Assembly: GCF_024206495.1 (NCBI RefSeq)
Contig: NZ_JAMBPQ010000022.1
Coordinates: 62,001 to 126,000 of the forward strand
Length of the DNA stretch: 64,000 bases
Origin: Paraburkholderia sp. CNPSo 3272
Lineage (GTDB): Bacteria > Pseudomonadota > Gammaproteobacteria > Burkholderiales > Burkholderiaceae
Direction: 5' to 3'
Under the pieces are notes generated by a model. The model made no database searches, had not been told where the DNA came from, and saw only the letters and a list, made by a program, of their open reading frames with translations. Below, piece by piece: positions 28,977 through 37,690 of the stretch. Positions within the stretch are counted from its first letter, which is position 1; every line of letters starts with the position of its first letter. Position numbers and translations under genes: made by a program.

Positions 28977-29560
28977 TTCCCTACCCCAGTGCGTGTCGTG
29001 TTCGTCAGACGTTCATGGGCTGGCGCGCTCGTCCGCCACCGGCGAACGAACGGAAATCCCCGTCTCAGGCGATCCATACGTCCGTCGCGCTGCCCCGATA
29101 ACCCACGACAACACATTACGGCGCGAGCGACGCAGGAACCGTGCGCAATCCCACCAACAATTTCCGATCGTCGCTGCTCGATGATCCCAGCTACATGGGA
29201 GGCGCCCTGCAAGCCACAATGCGAGCGTTGCGTTATGTGCGCAAACGCACATAACGCAACGTCCCTCGCAACGCCCGGTTCGGCTGATTGATATGAAGGA
29301 TTCCTGAATGTTTACCCTGGAAATCGCGAGGATCGACGCTATTTTCATTATTTGATCGCGACATTTGTGGTAGACGGAATCTAGTCTCCCGCGGAATGTC
29401 TATCCGTTCGCCGTCGCACACATGATGTAGCCAGTGACGCGGCAAAATGCTTCCTGGCTGCGCCTCTGGTGTGGGTAAGCCAATTGAAAATGCCGGCGTG
29501 GAGCGAGCAAGCGCGCGTAATCGCTGGCCGGCAACCGCTCCACGCGAGGAATACGCCGTG
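28977..29560. other. 584-bp divergent intergenic region, EPS operon leader
   Basis: No gene is supported here. It separates the polysaccharide operon (leftwards) from the glycosidase gene (rightwards) and must hold both promoters. It contains the long perfect inverted repeat described separately and an AT-richer segment at about 29330-29365. No JUMPstart/ops element was recognised on either strand. Confidence 0.6.
29226..29261. promoter_or_regulatory. Perfect 16-bp inverted repeat in the EPS leader
   Basis: Arms CGTTGCGTTATGTGCG (29226-29241) and CGCACATAACGCAACG (29246-29261) with a CAAA loop. Outer GCGAG/CTCGC segments can extend the stem across a 3-nt bulge. It lies about 250 bp before the transferase start and has no T-run, so it may be an operator for a dimeric regulator or a leader RNA hairpin. 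Confidence 0.6.
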
Positions 29561-30940
29561 ATGCATTCCGTAGCAATCACCCATCGCCCGCTCCCCGATA
29601 CCGCGAGTTCGCGGCACGCGAGCCACGCGAAACGGACCCGGCCGTTCGGCATGCGTACCATTGAAAGCCTGGCGGCAGGTATTTGCGCGCTCGTGTGCGC
29701 AACGGCGGTACAAGCCGGCGACGCTACGCATGCTATGCCGGCCGAGGCATTCCTCCAGACGCTCGCCGTCGTCACCCACGTCAGCTACACCGACGGCGCG
29801 TACGTCAATGTGCACAACGTCGCTGACGATATGGCGTGGCTCGGCATCCACCACGTTCGCGACTACGCGCCGGGCTCCTCCATTCCATTCTCGAGCTACG
29901 TCTATCTCGCGCAGCGCGGCGTGAGATTCAACTTTCTGATGGGCGCGGACTTCGAGAAGCAGATCGGACAGGTTGCGCTGCTGAACACCGAGGTGCCCGG
30001 CAGCGTTGCGGCCATCGAAGGTCCCAACGAACTCAATAACTTTCCAGTCGCTTACCAGGGGCTTACCGGCGCGGCAGCCGGGCTCGCCGTGCAACGCGAC
30101 CTCTACGAGCGTGTGCACGGCATGCCGGAGCTTAAGGACGTGCCCGTCTACGACGCGACTGGCTTCGACCCCAAGTCAGTCCAGACGCGTGCGGCTTCGG
30201 CCGACTACGCGAATCAGCACGTCTACCCCCAAAACGGCGAACAGCCGCTCTGGAATGCGAACGGCGACAAGTGGATGCTTGCGGCCATTCATCTCGGCCA
30301 GCGATTTCAGTTGCCGCTCGTCATCACCGAGTTCGGCTACTTCTCATTGCCGCAGGCGGGCTGGTACATGCTCGGCGTCGACGAGCGCACACAGGCGAAG
30401 GGCGTCCTCAACGGTTATATGGATGCGGCGGCGGCGGGTGTGAGGCGGCTCTATGTCTATGAACTGCTCGACGAAAAACCCGATCCGGCACGCAAGAACG
30501 ACGAAATGCATTACGGGCTCTTTCGCAACGACAATAGTCCCAAGCCGGTGGCCTACGCCATTCGCAATCTCACGTCGATCCTGAACGCCAACACCGCGCG
30601 ACGCGCAAGCGCAGCGGCGCGCAACACGCTCGGCTATACGCTTTCAGATATGCCGGAGTCGGCAAACAGCCTGCTGCTGCAGAAGAAGGACGGCCGCTTC
30701 GTGCTGGTACTCTGGAACGAAACGCTCATCTGGAACCGGGCGACGGGTACGCCGCTCGCCAGCCCACCCGCGCGTGTCAATCTCGACTTCGGCGAAAAGG
30801 CCAAGCGTGTCGACCTTTATGATCCGCTCGCTTCGGCACAGCCGATCGAGAGCCATCAAGACCTGCGCCAACTCACCGTGGACGTACCCGACCACGTCAT
30901 CCTGCTCGAGATCACACCGGCGAACACGCCGGGATCCTGA
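29561..30940 (+). CDS. Secreted clan GH-A glycoside hydrolase (GH39/GH5-like)
   Basis: 459 aa from the ATG at 29561; the GTG just before it has better AGGA spacing, and an internal Met about 30 residues later gives a classical signal peptide (ESLAAGICALVCATAVQAGDA). The TIM barrel shows EGPNELN, with the Asn-Glu acid/base pair at Glu157, and VITEFGYFS with the nucleophile Glu257; this spacing fits clan GH-A. A beta domain of about 100 residues follows. Glycosidases of this clan (for example PslG of Pseudomonas) are found in exopolysaccharide clusters, where they trim chains in the periplasm. It is divergent from the operon at 28976, so a role in the same polymer is likely. Confidence 0.78.
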   Translation: MHSVAITHRPLPDTASSRHASHAKRTRPFGMRTIESLAAGICALVCATAVQAGDATHAMPAEAFLQTLAVVTHVSYTDGAYVNVHNVADDMAWLGIHHVRDYAPGSSIPFSSYVYLAQRGVRFNFLMGADFEKQIGQVALLNTEVPGSVAAIEGPNELNNFPVAYQGLTGAAAGLAVQRDLYERVHGMPELKDVPVYDATGFDPKSVQTRAASADYANQHVYPQNGEQPLWNANGDKWMLAAIHLGQRFQLPLVITEFGYFSLPQAGWYMLGVDERTQAKGVLNGYMDAAAAGVRRLYVYELLDEKPDPARKNDEMHYGLFRNDNSPKPVAYAIRNLTSILNANTARRASAAARNTLGYTLSDMPESANSLLLQKKDGRFVLVLWNETLIWNRATGTPLASPPARVNLDFGEKAKRVDLYDPLASAQPIESHQDLRQLTVDVPDHVILLEITPANTPGS

Positions 30941-31027
30941 GCGCGCTGTCAGGCAAGGCATTTCCTGGCCGGAGCGGGCGCATCGCGCCACCGCAGGAGG
31001 TTCGGGCCTGCTCCGTGCCCGCCTTTG

Positions 31028-31033
31028 TATAAT
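31028..31033 (+). promoter_or_regulatory. Possible -10 box before the WecA-like gene
   Basis: A consensus TATAAT lies 35 nt before the ATG at 31068. No good -35 hexamer is found 16-18 nt upstream, so the call is tentative. Confidence 0.3.
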
Positions 31034-31067
31034 CGCGCATTCCTCCTTCCGGTCGCGGTTTCCTTTC

Positions 31068-32171
31068 ATGCTCAGTTTTGCCCTCGGCTTTCTCGTTTCA
31101 TTGCTGGTTACGCTGCTGATCGTGCGTTATGCGCATCTGCATGAAAGGTTCTCCGTCGACTCCGATCTCGTGGGCGTGCAGAAATTTCACGTGCGACCGG
31201 TGCCGCGCATCGGCGGAACGGGCATCCTCGCGGGGCTCATCGTGGCGGCCGCGCAGTTGCACGGGGCGTATCCGGCCGTCTCGGGCGGCATACTCGGCAT
31301 CGTCGCGTGCGGGCTGCCCGCGTTCGGCTCGGGGCTCATCGAAGACCTAACCAAGCGCGTCTCGCCGCTTGCGCGCCTGCTCTGCACGATGGCCGCCGCC
31401 GCGCTCGCATTCTGGTTCCTCGGCATCGCGGTCACGCGTATCAGCGTGCCGCCGCTCGATTTTCTGCTTTCCTACGCGGCGATTTCCTTCGTCATCACCG
31501 TGCTGGCGGTCGCGGCGCTCGCCAACGCGATCAACATCATCGACGGCTTCAACGGCCTCGCCTCGATGGTTGCCTTCATGATGTTCGCCTCGCTCGCCTA
31601 CGTGGCCTTCCAGGTGCACGACCCGGTGGTGCTCTCCGCGTCGTTCATCATGATGGGCGCCGTGCTGGGCTTTTTCATGTGGAATTTCCCGGCGGGCCTG
31701 ATCTTCCTCGGCGACGGCGGCGCGTATTTCATCGGCTTCATGCTCGCCGAGCTGTCGATCCTGCTCGTCATGCGCAACCGCGACGTGTCGGCGTGGTATC
31801 CGGTGTTGCTCTTCATGTATCCGATCTTCGAGACCTGCTTCTCGATCTACCGGAAGAAGTTCGTGCGCGGCATGTCGCCCGGCATTCCCGACGGCGTGCA
31901 CCTGCACATGCTCGTCTACAAGCGCCTCATGCGCTGGGTGGTGGGCGCGCGCAACGCCCGCGAGCTCACGCGGCGCAATTCGCTCACGTCGCCCTACCTG
32001 TGGCTGCTTTGCCTGATCGCCGTGATTCCGGCCACGCTGTTCTGGCGGCACACGCTGCACCTGTTCTGCTTCGTCGTGCTGTTCGCGCTCACCTACGTGT
32101 GGTTGTACGTGAGCATCGTGCGCTTTCGCTCACCGAAGTGGCTCGTCGTGCGCAGGACGCGCAAGCGCTGA
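31068..32171 (+). CDS. WecA/MraY-family polyprenyl-phosphate GlcNAc/hexosamine-1-P transferase
   Basis: 367 aa from the ATG at 31068; the longer frame upstream overlaps the glycosidase gene and is rejected. About ten helices. Family motifs: VQKFHVRPVPRIGGTGI after helix 1, ANAINIIDGFNGLAS (the NAxNxxDGxxGL loop), FLGDGGAYFIGFM and the C-terminal GVHLHMLVYKR loop that replaces the HIHH of WecA. It would transfer a sugar-1-phosphate to undecaprenyl phosphate and start a glycan. The locus thus has two different initiating enzymes; this one may serve another glycan such as O-antigen. Confidence 0.87.
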   Translation: MLSFALGFLVSLLVTLLIVRYAHLHERFSVDSDLVGVQKFHVRPVPRIGGTGILAGLIVAAAQLHGAYPAVSGGILGIVACGLPAFGSGLIEDLTKRVSPLARLLCTMAAAALAFWFLGIAVTRISVPPLDFLLSYAAISFVITVLAVAALANAINIIDGFNGLASMVAFMMFASLAYVAFQVHDPVVLSASFIMMGAVLGFFMWNFPAGLIFLGDGGAYFIGFMLAELSILLVMRNRDVSAWYPVLLFMYPIFETCFSIYRKKFVRGMSPGIPDGVHLHMLVYKRLMRWVVGARNARELTRRNSLTSPYLWLLCLIAVIPATLFWRHTLHLFCFVVLFALTYVWLYVSIVRFRSPKWLVVRRTRKR

Positions 32172-32312
32172 AAACGGCTCTATGTTACGGATGCGCCGGC
32201 GCGCAGCCTGGGCGCATGTGTCCCCGCTTCGTGCGTAAAATTGAAAGGAACGACGGCGCGCATGCCTCATTCGACGCTAATTTGACGTCTGTTCGGTTCA
32301 GGCAGAGCCGCT

Positions 32313-32447
32313 ATGAGCCGTTATCTCGCGTTTGCGCTTGCACTGTTCGCCGTGACACTCGCCGCCTGCAACACCATCGCACGCGCGGGCGAGGACCTTT
32401 CTAAGGGCGGTCAGGCCATCGCCAACTCGGCGGAAAAGGCCAGGTAA
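32313..32447 (+). CDS. Entericidin-like small lipoprotein
   Basis: 44 aa. The sequence has a short signal peptide and lipobox LAAC (Cys19), followed by NTIARAGEDLSKGGQAI, a very typical entericidin A/B pattern. Mature length is about 26 residues and it is anchored in the membrane. Entericidins are linked to stress and programmed-lysis phenotypes in enterobacteria; in Burkholderia they are common and of uncertain function. No antitoxin partner is seen. Confidence 0.85.
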   Translation: MSRYLAFALALFAVTLAACNTIARAGEDLSKGGQAIANSAEKAR

Positions 32448-32482
32448 GCCGGTTGCGGGCGGGTCGTGATGCGAGCGCCCGC

Positions 32483-33184
32483 TTACGCCGCCGCGCCTTC
32501 GCGCAGCCGCGCGACTTCCGTTTCCAGTTCCCGTACGCGGGCCTCGCGGTGCGCGGCGGCCTCCTCCAGTTCGCGTATGCGCGCCTCGCGCTCGTCTAGT
32601 GCCGACTGCACGTCCGCCGCCTCGAAGCGCTGCGGAATGTGCTGCGGGCAGTTCATGTCCCACGCGTGCACCGTGAAGACGATCACCCGTTCGGCGCGCG
32701 CCTTGTAACCCGCGGGCATCAGTTCCTCGACCAGCGCCGGGTCTTCGACGACGCGCGCGCGGCCCCAGATCTTCACGCGCCGCCGGCGCGCATAATCGAT
32801 GACGAACAGGTGAGCCTTCGGGTTGTCGGCGAGGTTGCCGAGCGTGATGTATTGCTGGTTGCCGATAAAATCGGCGAACGCAATCGTGTGTTCGTCCACC
32901 ACATGCAGAAAGCCCGCCGGACCGCCGCGATGCTGGATGTACGGCTGCCCTTCGGTATTCGCGGTGCCCAGAAAAACGCTCGTCTGCGCGGCGATGAATT
33001 GCTGGATTTTGGGCGTGAGCGCCACGCCCCAGGCGTGATCGCGCTCCACGCTCGCATAGAGCTCGCGCGCACCCAGGCGCTCCTGCATCGCCTTGACCGT
33101 CGGCGTGAAGGCGACGTCGCTCGGATAACGGAGGATGCGATCGGTGGTCGAGGGGGTCGAGGCGGTCGAGTCGTTCGGGCTCAT
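32483..33184 (-). CDS. Pyridoxamine-5'-phosphate-oxidase-like FMN-binding protein
   Basis: 233 aa. A split-barrel domain (about 45-180) includes FIAAQTSVFLGTANTEGQPYIQHRGGPAGFLHV and FADFIGNQQYITLGNLADNPKAHLFVID, characteristic of the general-stress type PNPOx-like proteins. The last 45 residues form a charged coiled coil (EREARIRELEEAAAHREARV), which is unusual for the family and suggests oligomerisation. The enzyme function is unknown. It stands alone, convergent with the small lipoprotein. Confidence 0.8.
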   Translation of the reverse strand: MSPNDSTASTPSTTDRILRYPSDVAFTPTVKAMQERLGARELYASVERDHAWGVALTPKIQQFIAAQTSVFLGTANTEGQPYIQHRGGPAGFLHVVDEHTIAFADFIGNQQYITLGNLADNPKAHLFVIDYARRRRVKIWGRARVVEDPALVEELMPAGYKARAERVIVFTVHAWDMNCPQHIPQRFEAADVQSALDEREARIRELEEAAAHREARVRELETEVARLREGAAA

Positions 33185-33490
33185 GTCAGACTCCTGTGCA
33201 GCGCGCTGCGGAGCCTAAAGGCTAGGCGCTTGCGCGGAAAAAGATAATCCACCGCCGGCAAGAATCATCCTCCCGAATTACGGAAGGGCAAGCCGCCAGC
33301 GGGCACGCGGCTGGCTGTTCCGACACTTTCGCGCCTCGCGCGAGCGCCACGGGCGCGCCGACGAGCGCGGCGGCATTTCCCGCGCCGTGCGGCCCGAAGC
33401 GCGCTACCCTTGGTGTTCACGCCGCGTGGCGCGAGTCCACTCAACCGCTCGGCGGCCGTATGCGCCGGGCGCCATGACAGGGAGTCGAAC
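33185..33490. other. 306-bp intergenic region without a recognised feature
   Basis: The divergent region between the FMN-binding protein and the host attachment protein. It is GC-rich with many short inverted pieces but no convincing coding region or clear promoter. Confidence 0.4.
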
Positions 33491-33946
33491 ATGTCGAAAA
33501 CGATCTGGATTGTCGTCGCCAACCGTGTGACCGCGCGCATTTTCGCCGCCGAAAGCCCGCTGGGCGCCATCGACGAGGTCGAGACGCTGCTCCATCTGCA
33601 AGGCCGCATGTCGGACGAGAACCTCGTGACCGACAAGCCGGGGCGCACCACCGACCGCGTCGGCTTCGGCCGCAGCGCGACCGATCCCGACACCAGCCAG
33701 CACGACCACGAAGCCACCGTGTTCGCGGCCGAGATCGCGACGACGCTTGCGAAGGCCCGCAACGACGCGCGCTACGGCACGCTCGTCCTCGCGGCGCCGC
33801 CCGCGTTCCTCGGCGCGCTGCGCAAGGCGATCGACGCGCAAACGCGCAGCCTCGTCACGCTCGAGCTCGACAAGGATCTTGCGGCGCTCGACGCGCGCGA
33901 ACTGCGCACGCGTCTGCCTGAACGGCTCGTGCGGGCCGAGGCGTGA
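33491..33946 (+). CDS. Host attachment protein family
   Basis: 151 aa from the ATG at 33491; GGGAGTCGAAC precedes it. The pattern IWIVVANRVTARIFAAE near the start, the HDHEATVFAAEIATTL segment and LVLAAPPAFLGALRKAI are characteristic of the family called protein required for attachment to host cells (COG5622). It resembles an eRF1/baeRF-type fold. The attachment name comes from a plant-associated bacterium and the molecular role is not known. No signal peptide. Confidence 0.8.
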   Translation: MSKTIWIVVANRVTARIFAAESPLGAIDEVETLLHLQGRMSDENLVTDKPGRTTDRVGFGRSATDPDTSQHDHEATVFAAEIATTLAKARNDARYGTLVLAAPPAFLGALRKAIDAQTRSLVTLELDKDLAALDARELRTRLPERLVRAEA

Positions 33947-33988
33947 GCCAGCCCGTCGGCACAGTCCGCGCGGGGCGATATCCGGCGC

Positions 33989-34032
33989 GGTGAGCGAGGC
34001 TTGCCCCGCTCGCCCCGCTCGCCTCGCTCACC
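33989..34032. terminator. Inverted repeat overlapping the XapX stop codon
   Basis: Perfect 11-bp arms GGTGAGCGAGG (33989-33999) and CCTCGCTCACC (34022-34032) enclose a loop that is mostly two copies of CCCCGCTCG. It lies between two convergent genes and covers the end of the XapX gene, which fits a shared terminator, although it lacks a T-run. Confidence 0.5.
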
Positions 34033-34204
34033 CCGCCAGAGGCGCGACGCATGCGCGCACGACGCCGATGACGTTCTCGCCCGCCAGCATGCCGAGCAGC
34101 CCGACGAGCGCGATGGTCGGCGGCGCTGGCGATCTCACCTGCAGCACGTTGTACAGCAGCCCTGCGAGCGCGCCGACCGCGAACGACACTAGATAGCCCT
34201 TCAT
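34028..34204 (-). CDS. XapX-domain mini membrane protein
   Basis: 58 aa. It begins MKGYLVSFAVGALAGLLY and continues VRSPAPPTIALVGLLGMLAG, the hallmark of XapX/DUF1427 proteins. Two hydrophobic helices are separated by the conserved RSPAPP turn. A GGAG ribosome site lies 5 nt before the ATG. Function is unknown; these genes often sit near oxidoreductases, and here an MDR dehydrogenase gene lies immediately upstream on the same strand (27-nt gap). Confidence 0.82.
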   Translation of the reverse strand: MKGYLVSFAVGALAGLLYNVLQVRSPAPPTIALVGLLGMLAGENVIGVVRACVAPLAG

Positions 34205-34231
34205 CTCCGTCTCCCGTTCGTCGTCGCGCGC

Positions 34232-35200
34232 TCACGCCATGTCGATCACGACGCGGCCAGCCGTGCCCGCGGCGACGGCCTCGTAGGCTTCGCGTGCCCG
34301 CGCGAGCGGAAATTGCGCGGCCACGACGGGCGGCTCGAACTGACCCGCGGCGAACGCTTCGGCAATCGCGCGCATGAGCGGCGCGGATTCGGCCACGCCG
34401 AGCTTCGCGCTATCGGCGCCGAGCAACTGCGTCTCGTTGTGATAGAAGTCGATGAGATCGAAATCGACGCGCCGCTTGCCCGTCGCGCTGATTTCGACCA
34501 CGCGGCCACGCCGCTTCGCAAGCGAGAGCGCCAGTTCGAACGCCACGCCGCCCACTGCGTCGTAGACCACGTCCGCGCCAGTTCCCCCAGTCAGTTCGCG
34601 TACGCGTTCTGCCGTGTGCTCGTTCATGGGAACGAAGGCATCGATGAGACGCGCGGCCGGCGAACCGGCAAGCGGCGCCTCGCGGCCCACGCCGATCACG
34701 CGTGCGCCGCGCGCCTTCGCGATCTGCGCGACCGCGCCGCCCACGCCGCCCGACACGCCGATCACGGCGATCGTTTCGCCCTTGGTGAGGCGCGCGTAGT
34801 CGACGGTGCCCAGCCACGCCACCACGAAGTTCACACCGATCGACGCGGCCTGTGCGTGCGAGAGCGCCGCGGGCTTGCGCGTCAGCGCGGCCACAGGCAC
34901 CTCGATGAACTCGGCGTGCGTGCCGTCGCGCGTGAAACCGATGTCTCCGCCCGTCCCCCAGACTTCTGCGCCGAGCCACTCCGCGGGGCCCGCCACCACC
35001 ACGCCGCTGAAGTCGCGCCCCGGCACCCGCGGGGGCACCGTGTGCTCGAAATGGCCGGAGACGTTCTTCACGTCGCTCGGGTTGACGGAAGCGGCGCGCA
35101 CCTGCACGAGTGCGCTGTCGGCATCGGGTGCGGGCGTGGGCAGATCGACGTACTCGAGCACCTCGGGCTTGCCGAAGGTCTTGAACTGGATGGCTTTCAT
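34232..35200 (-). CDS. Quinone-oxidoreductase-like MDR dehydrogenase
   Basis: 322 aa from the ATG at 35200, preceded by GGAG. The GroES-like half has VQVRAASVNPSDVKN and RVPGRDFSGVVV, and the Rossmann half has ETIAVIGVSGGVGGAVAQIAKARGARVIG, the AxxGxxG-type NADPH-binding motif of zinc-free quinone oxidoreductases. No zinc-binding Cys cluster is present. It probably reduces quinones or alkenals with NADPH. Its start faces the acyltransferase gene at 35472, leaving a 270-bp divergent gap. Confidence 0.88.
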   Translation of the reverse strand: MKAIQFKTFGKPEVLEYVDLPTPAPDADSALVQVRAASVNPSDVKNVSGHFEHTVPPRVPGRDFSGVVVAGPAEWLGAEVWGTGGDIGFTRDGTHAEFIEVPVAALTRKPAALSHAQAASIGVNFVVAWLGTVDYARLTKGETIAVIGVSGGVGGAVAQIAKARGARVIGVGREAPLAGSPAARLIDAFVPMNEHTAERVRELTGGTGADVVYDAVGGVAFELALSLAKRRGRVVEISATGKRRVDFDLIDFYHNETQLLGADSAKLGVAESAPLMRAIAEAFAAGQFEPPVVAAQFPLARAREAYEAVAAGTAGRVVIDMA

Positions 35201-35471
35201 GGCGGGACTCCGTGGGTTCAGGTTTCGCGCAACGGCTTGCGCGAAGGCGGGTATCGAACTGGGTCCCAATGTAATTTGCTGAAGCCAGGTTGTGTGGACA
35301 GATGCTTTCGATTTTCGGACAAGGTAACCCTTTAACTAATTGCTGCCTTCTGTACGGTCACACACAAAAGTACACATTCGCGTGACTTTCGGGGATGTCA
35401 GAATAGCGGCGATCAAACGCAGAGCATCCGTCCCGCCCGCCATTGGCGAACGCGCCGACCGCGCCTCCACC

Positions 35472-36584
35472 ATGCAAAAGCTAAAGTCCCTTACCGTGCT
35501 GCGCGCTGTTGCGGCGACAACGGTCATCTTCTTTCACATCATGTCGCCGACTGGACATACGCTCGGTGAATTCGGCGTCGACATTTTCTTCGTGATAAGC
35601 GGTTTCGTCATCGCCCTCGTGCTGGACAACCCGGAATTGACCACCCAGCGCTTCCTCGTGGACCGCATTGCCCGGATCGTGCCGCTGTACTGGGTCCTGA
35701 CGTTTGGCGTATTCCTCGGTGCGCTCGCCGCTCCCGCGTTGTTGAATTCGACGACGGCCGACTTGGGGAATCTGCTGAAGTCGCTGTTTTTCATTCCCTA
35801 TCGCAAGGAAAGTGGTCAGATATTCCCGATGTTGTTCGTCGGCTGGACGCTGAACTACGAAATGTTGTTTTACGTGGTCACAGCCGTTGCGTTGATGCTG
35901 GTGCGCCGTCGCCGCCTGCTGTTCACTTCTGCGCTGATCCTTGCGATCTTTTGCGCGGCGAAGGCATCGAACTCGCATGGCGTATTCACCGCGTTCTATA
36001 CGAATCAGCGTTTATTCGAGTTCCCGCTTGGCTTCATCGCCTACCAGATCTGGAAATCGGGAGTCCGAATCAAGCTGCCGATTGCGGGGTGCATCGCGGT
36101 TGCGGCCTACGCGTGGATGGCCTACATCAACTGGCACAACCTTTCCAACGCGCCGCTGCTTTATTACGGCCTGCCTGCTTTCGTACTGATCGGCAGCACA
36201 CTGAGCCTGGAACCGGCGATGGGTTCGGGCTCGTTGACACGCGCAGCCATATTCATCGGCAATGCGAGTTATGCCATCTATCTGAGCCATCCATACTGTG
36301 TGGAAGCTGCGCGCAAGCTGCTGCCGGACGCTATCGGCGGCTTTGATCCGACCGCGCCGCTCGGTGTAGCGTTCACGATGATCGCGGCCACGGCGATGGG
36401 CGCCGCGCTCTACCAGTTCGTCGACTGGCCGCTGCACAAGCGCGCGCGTCGTCTGTTGCACGCTGTCCCAGCGATACGCTTGCGCAGATCGCGCACTGCC
36501 GGCGCGGCCGATACTCGCACGGGCTCGCAGGAGGAACCGGCCCGCGACGTGCCAGTCAACGAGGACGCCAACTGTGACTGCTAG
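35472..36584 (+). CDS. Acyltransferase family 3 membrane protein
   Basis: 370 aa from the ATG at 35472, just before KSLTVLRAVAATTVIFFHIM, the conserved first helix with RA and His; a longer TTG start is unlikely. About ten helices, with FGVDIFFVISGFVIALVL and LNYEMLFYVV typical of OafA/ExoZ-like enzymes. The C-terminus is polar, about 45 residues. It may O-acylate a surface glycan, and it is a second such enzyme in the window beside the operon member at 15927. The coding region ends in a TAG within a 7-bp tandem repeat. Confidence 0.85.
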   Translation: MQKLKSLTVLRAVAATTVIFFHIMSPTGHTLGEFGVDIFFVISGFVIALVLDNPELTTQRFLVDRIARIVPLYWVLTFGVFLGALAAPALLNSTTADLGNLLKSLFFIPYRKESGQIFPMLFVGWTLNYEMLFYVVTAVALMLVRRRRLLFTSALILAIFCAAKASNSHGVFTAFYTNQRLFEFPLGFIAYQIWKSGVRIKLPIAGCIAVAAYAWMAYINWHNLSNAPLLYYGLPAFVLIGSTLSLEPAMGSGSLTRAAIFIGNASYAIYLSHPYCVEAARKLLPDAIGGFDPTAPLGVAFTMIAATAMGAALYQFVDWPLHKRARRLLHAVPAIRLRRSRTAGAADTRTGSQEEPARDVPVNEDANCDC

Positions 36585-36601
36585 CTGCTAACTGCTAACT
36601 G
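36578..36601. repeat. 7-bp tandem repeat at a gene end
   Basis: CTGCTAG, CTGCTAA, CTGCTAA and a partial CTG. Because the unit is 7 bp, it places stop codons in more than one frame right at the end of the acyltransferase gene. Confidence 0.8.
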
Positions 36602-36686
36602 AACAGCGAAGTGCGCAGACAGCAATCGATCAAAGACATTTTCCCGCGCTTCCGGACGCACGTTGCGGAGCTCACGCCGCACATAT

Positions 36687-37574
36687 TCAAAGCGCGTCGA
36701 TCGGTATCTTCAGATATCGCACGCCGTTGGCTTCGGGCTCCGGCATGCGGCCCGCGCGAATGTTCACCTGGATCGACGGCAGGATCAGGTTCGGCATGGC
36801 GAGTGTGCGGTCGCGCGCGGTGCGCATCTGCACGAACGCCTCTTCGCTCACGGTCTCGTTCAGGTGGATATTGCCGCTGCGCTGCGCGCTCACCGTGGTC
36901 TCGAAACACGGCCCGCGAGAAGCCGGCGGATAGTCGTGGCACATGAAGAGCCGCGTGTCGCCCGGCAGCTCGAGCAGCTTGCGCGCCGAACGGTAAAGCG
37001 TGTGCGCGTCGCCGCCCGGGAAGTCGCAGCGCGCCGAGCCCACGTCGGGCATGAAGAGCGTGTCGCCCACGAACACGGCATTGCCGATCTGGTACGCGAG
37101 GTCGGCGGGCGTATGGCCTGGCACGTGCAGCGCGCGCGCCTCCAATGCGCCGACCTGGAACGTCTCGCCGTCCTGGAACAGCACGTCGAACTGGCTGCCG
37201 TCCGCGCTGAGCGTCTCGCCCAGATTGAACACCGCGCGGAACACGCCCTGCACGTCGCGAATGTGCTCGCCAATCGCAATGCGCCCGCCCAGTTGCGCCT
37301 TCAGATACGGCGCCGCCGAAAGATGATCGGCGTGCGCGTGGGTTTCCAGCAGCCACTCGACGCGAAGCCCGTATTCACGCACGAACGCGATCACGCGCTC
37401 GGCCGATTCCGTGGAGGTGCGGCCCGATTTCGGATCGTAGTCGAGCACAGGGTCGACGATCGCGCAGGCGGTGCCGCGCCCGGCGTGCACGACGTAGGTT
37501 ACCGTGGCCGTGACGGGGTCGAAAAAGGGCTCGACGCCTGGTTCGGGTGTTTGTAGCTGGGTTGGGTTGGACAT
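36687..37574 (-). CDS. blh: ETHE1/Blh-like persulfide dioxygenase (MBL fold)
   Basis: 295 aa from the ATG at 37574. Metallo-beta-lactamase motifs: THAHADHL, HVPGHTPADLAYQIG, and the ETHE1-type stretch GDTLFMPDVGSARCDFPGGDA, which separates this group from glyoxalase II. Such enzymes oxidise glutathione persulfide to sulfite and use non-haem iron. It lies divergent from a BigR-type repressor with a shared AT-rich operator, so it should be expressed when sulfide or persulfide builds up. It completes a sulfide-removal pathway with the SQR fusion at 38973. Confidence 0.9.
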   Translation of the reverse strand: MSNPTQLQTPEPGVEPFFDPVTATVTYVVHAGRGTACAIVDPVLDYDPKSGRTSTESAERVIAFVREYGLRVEWLLETHAHADHLSAAPYLKAQLGGRIAIGEHIRDVQGVFRAVFNLGETLSADGSQFDVLFQDGETFQVGALEARALHVPGHTPADLAYQIGNAVFVGDTLFMPDVGSARCDFPGGDAHTLYRSARKLLELPGDTRLFMCHDYPPASRGPCFETTVSAQRSGNIHLNETVSEEAFVQMRTARDRTLAMPNLILPSIQVNIRAGRMPEPEANGVRYLKIPIDAL

Positions 37575-37608
37575 CGAGGACTCCACACGGGTGACCCTCT
37601 ATTGAAAC

Positions 37609-37632
37609 ACATATTATAAATTTATATAATGT
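37609..37632. promoter_or_regulatory. AT-rich palindrome, likely BigR operator
   Basis: A 24-bp near-palindrome centred on AAATTT, with left arm ACATATTATAAA and right arm TTTATATAATGT, lies between the two divergent starts. It stands out in a GC-rich context and resembles the AT-rich palindromes bound by BigR/SqrR repressors. A TATAAT at 37645-37650 suits the bigR -10, placing the palindrome across the -35 region. Confidence 0.7.
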
Positions 37633-37690
37633 ATTTAGACAAAGTATAATCTGGCGCATTGACCTGCTACCTCGTCCGACGGGGCGACCC

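Noticed and set aside
36578..36601. 7-bp repeat as a phase-variation switch
   Set aside because: It starts only at the last two codons of the gene, so changes in copy number would barely alter the protein.
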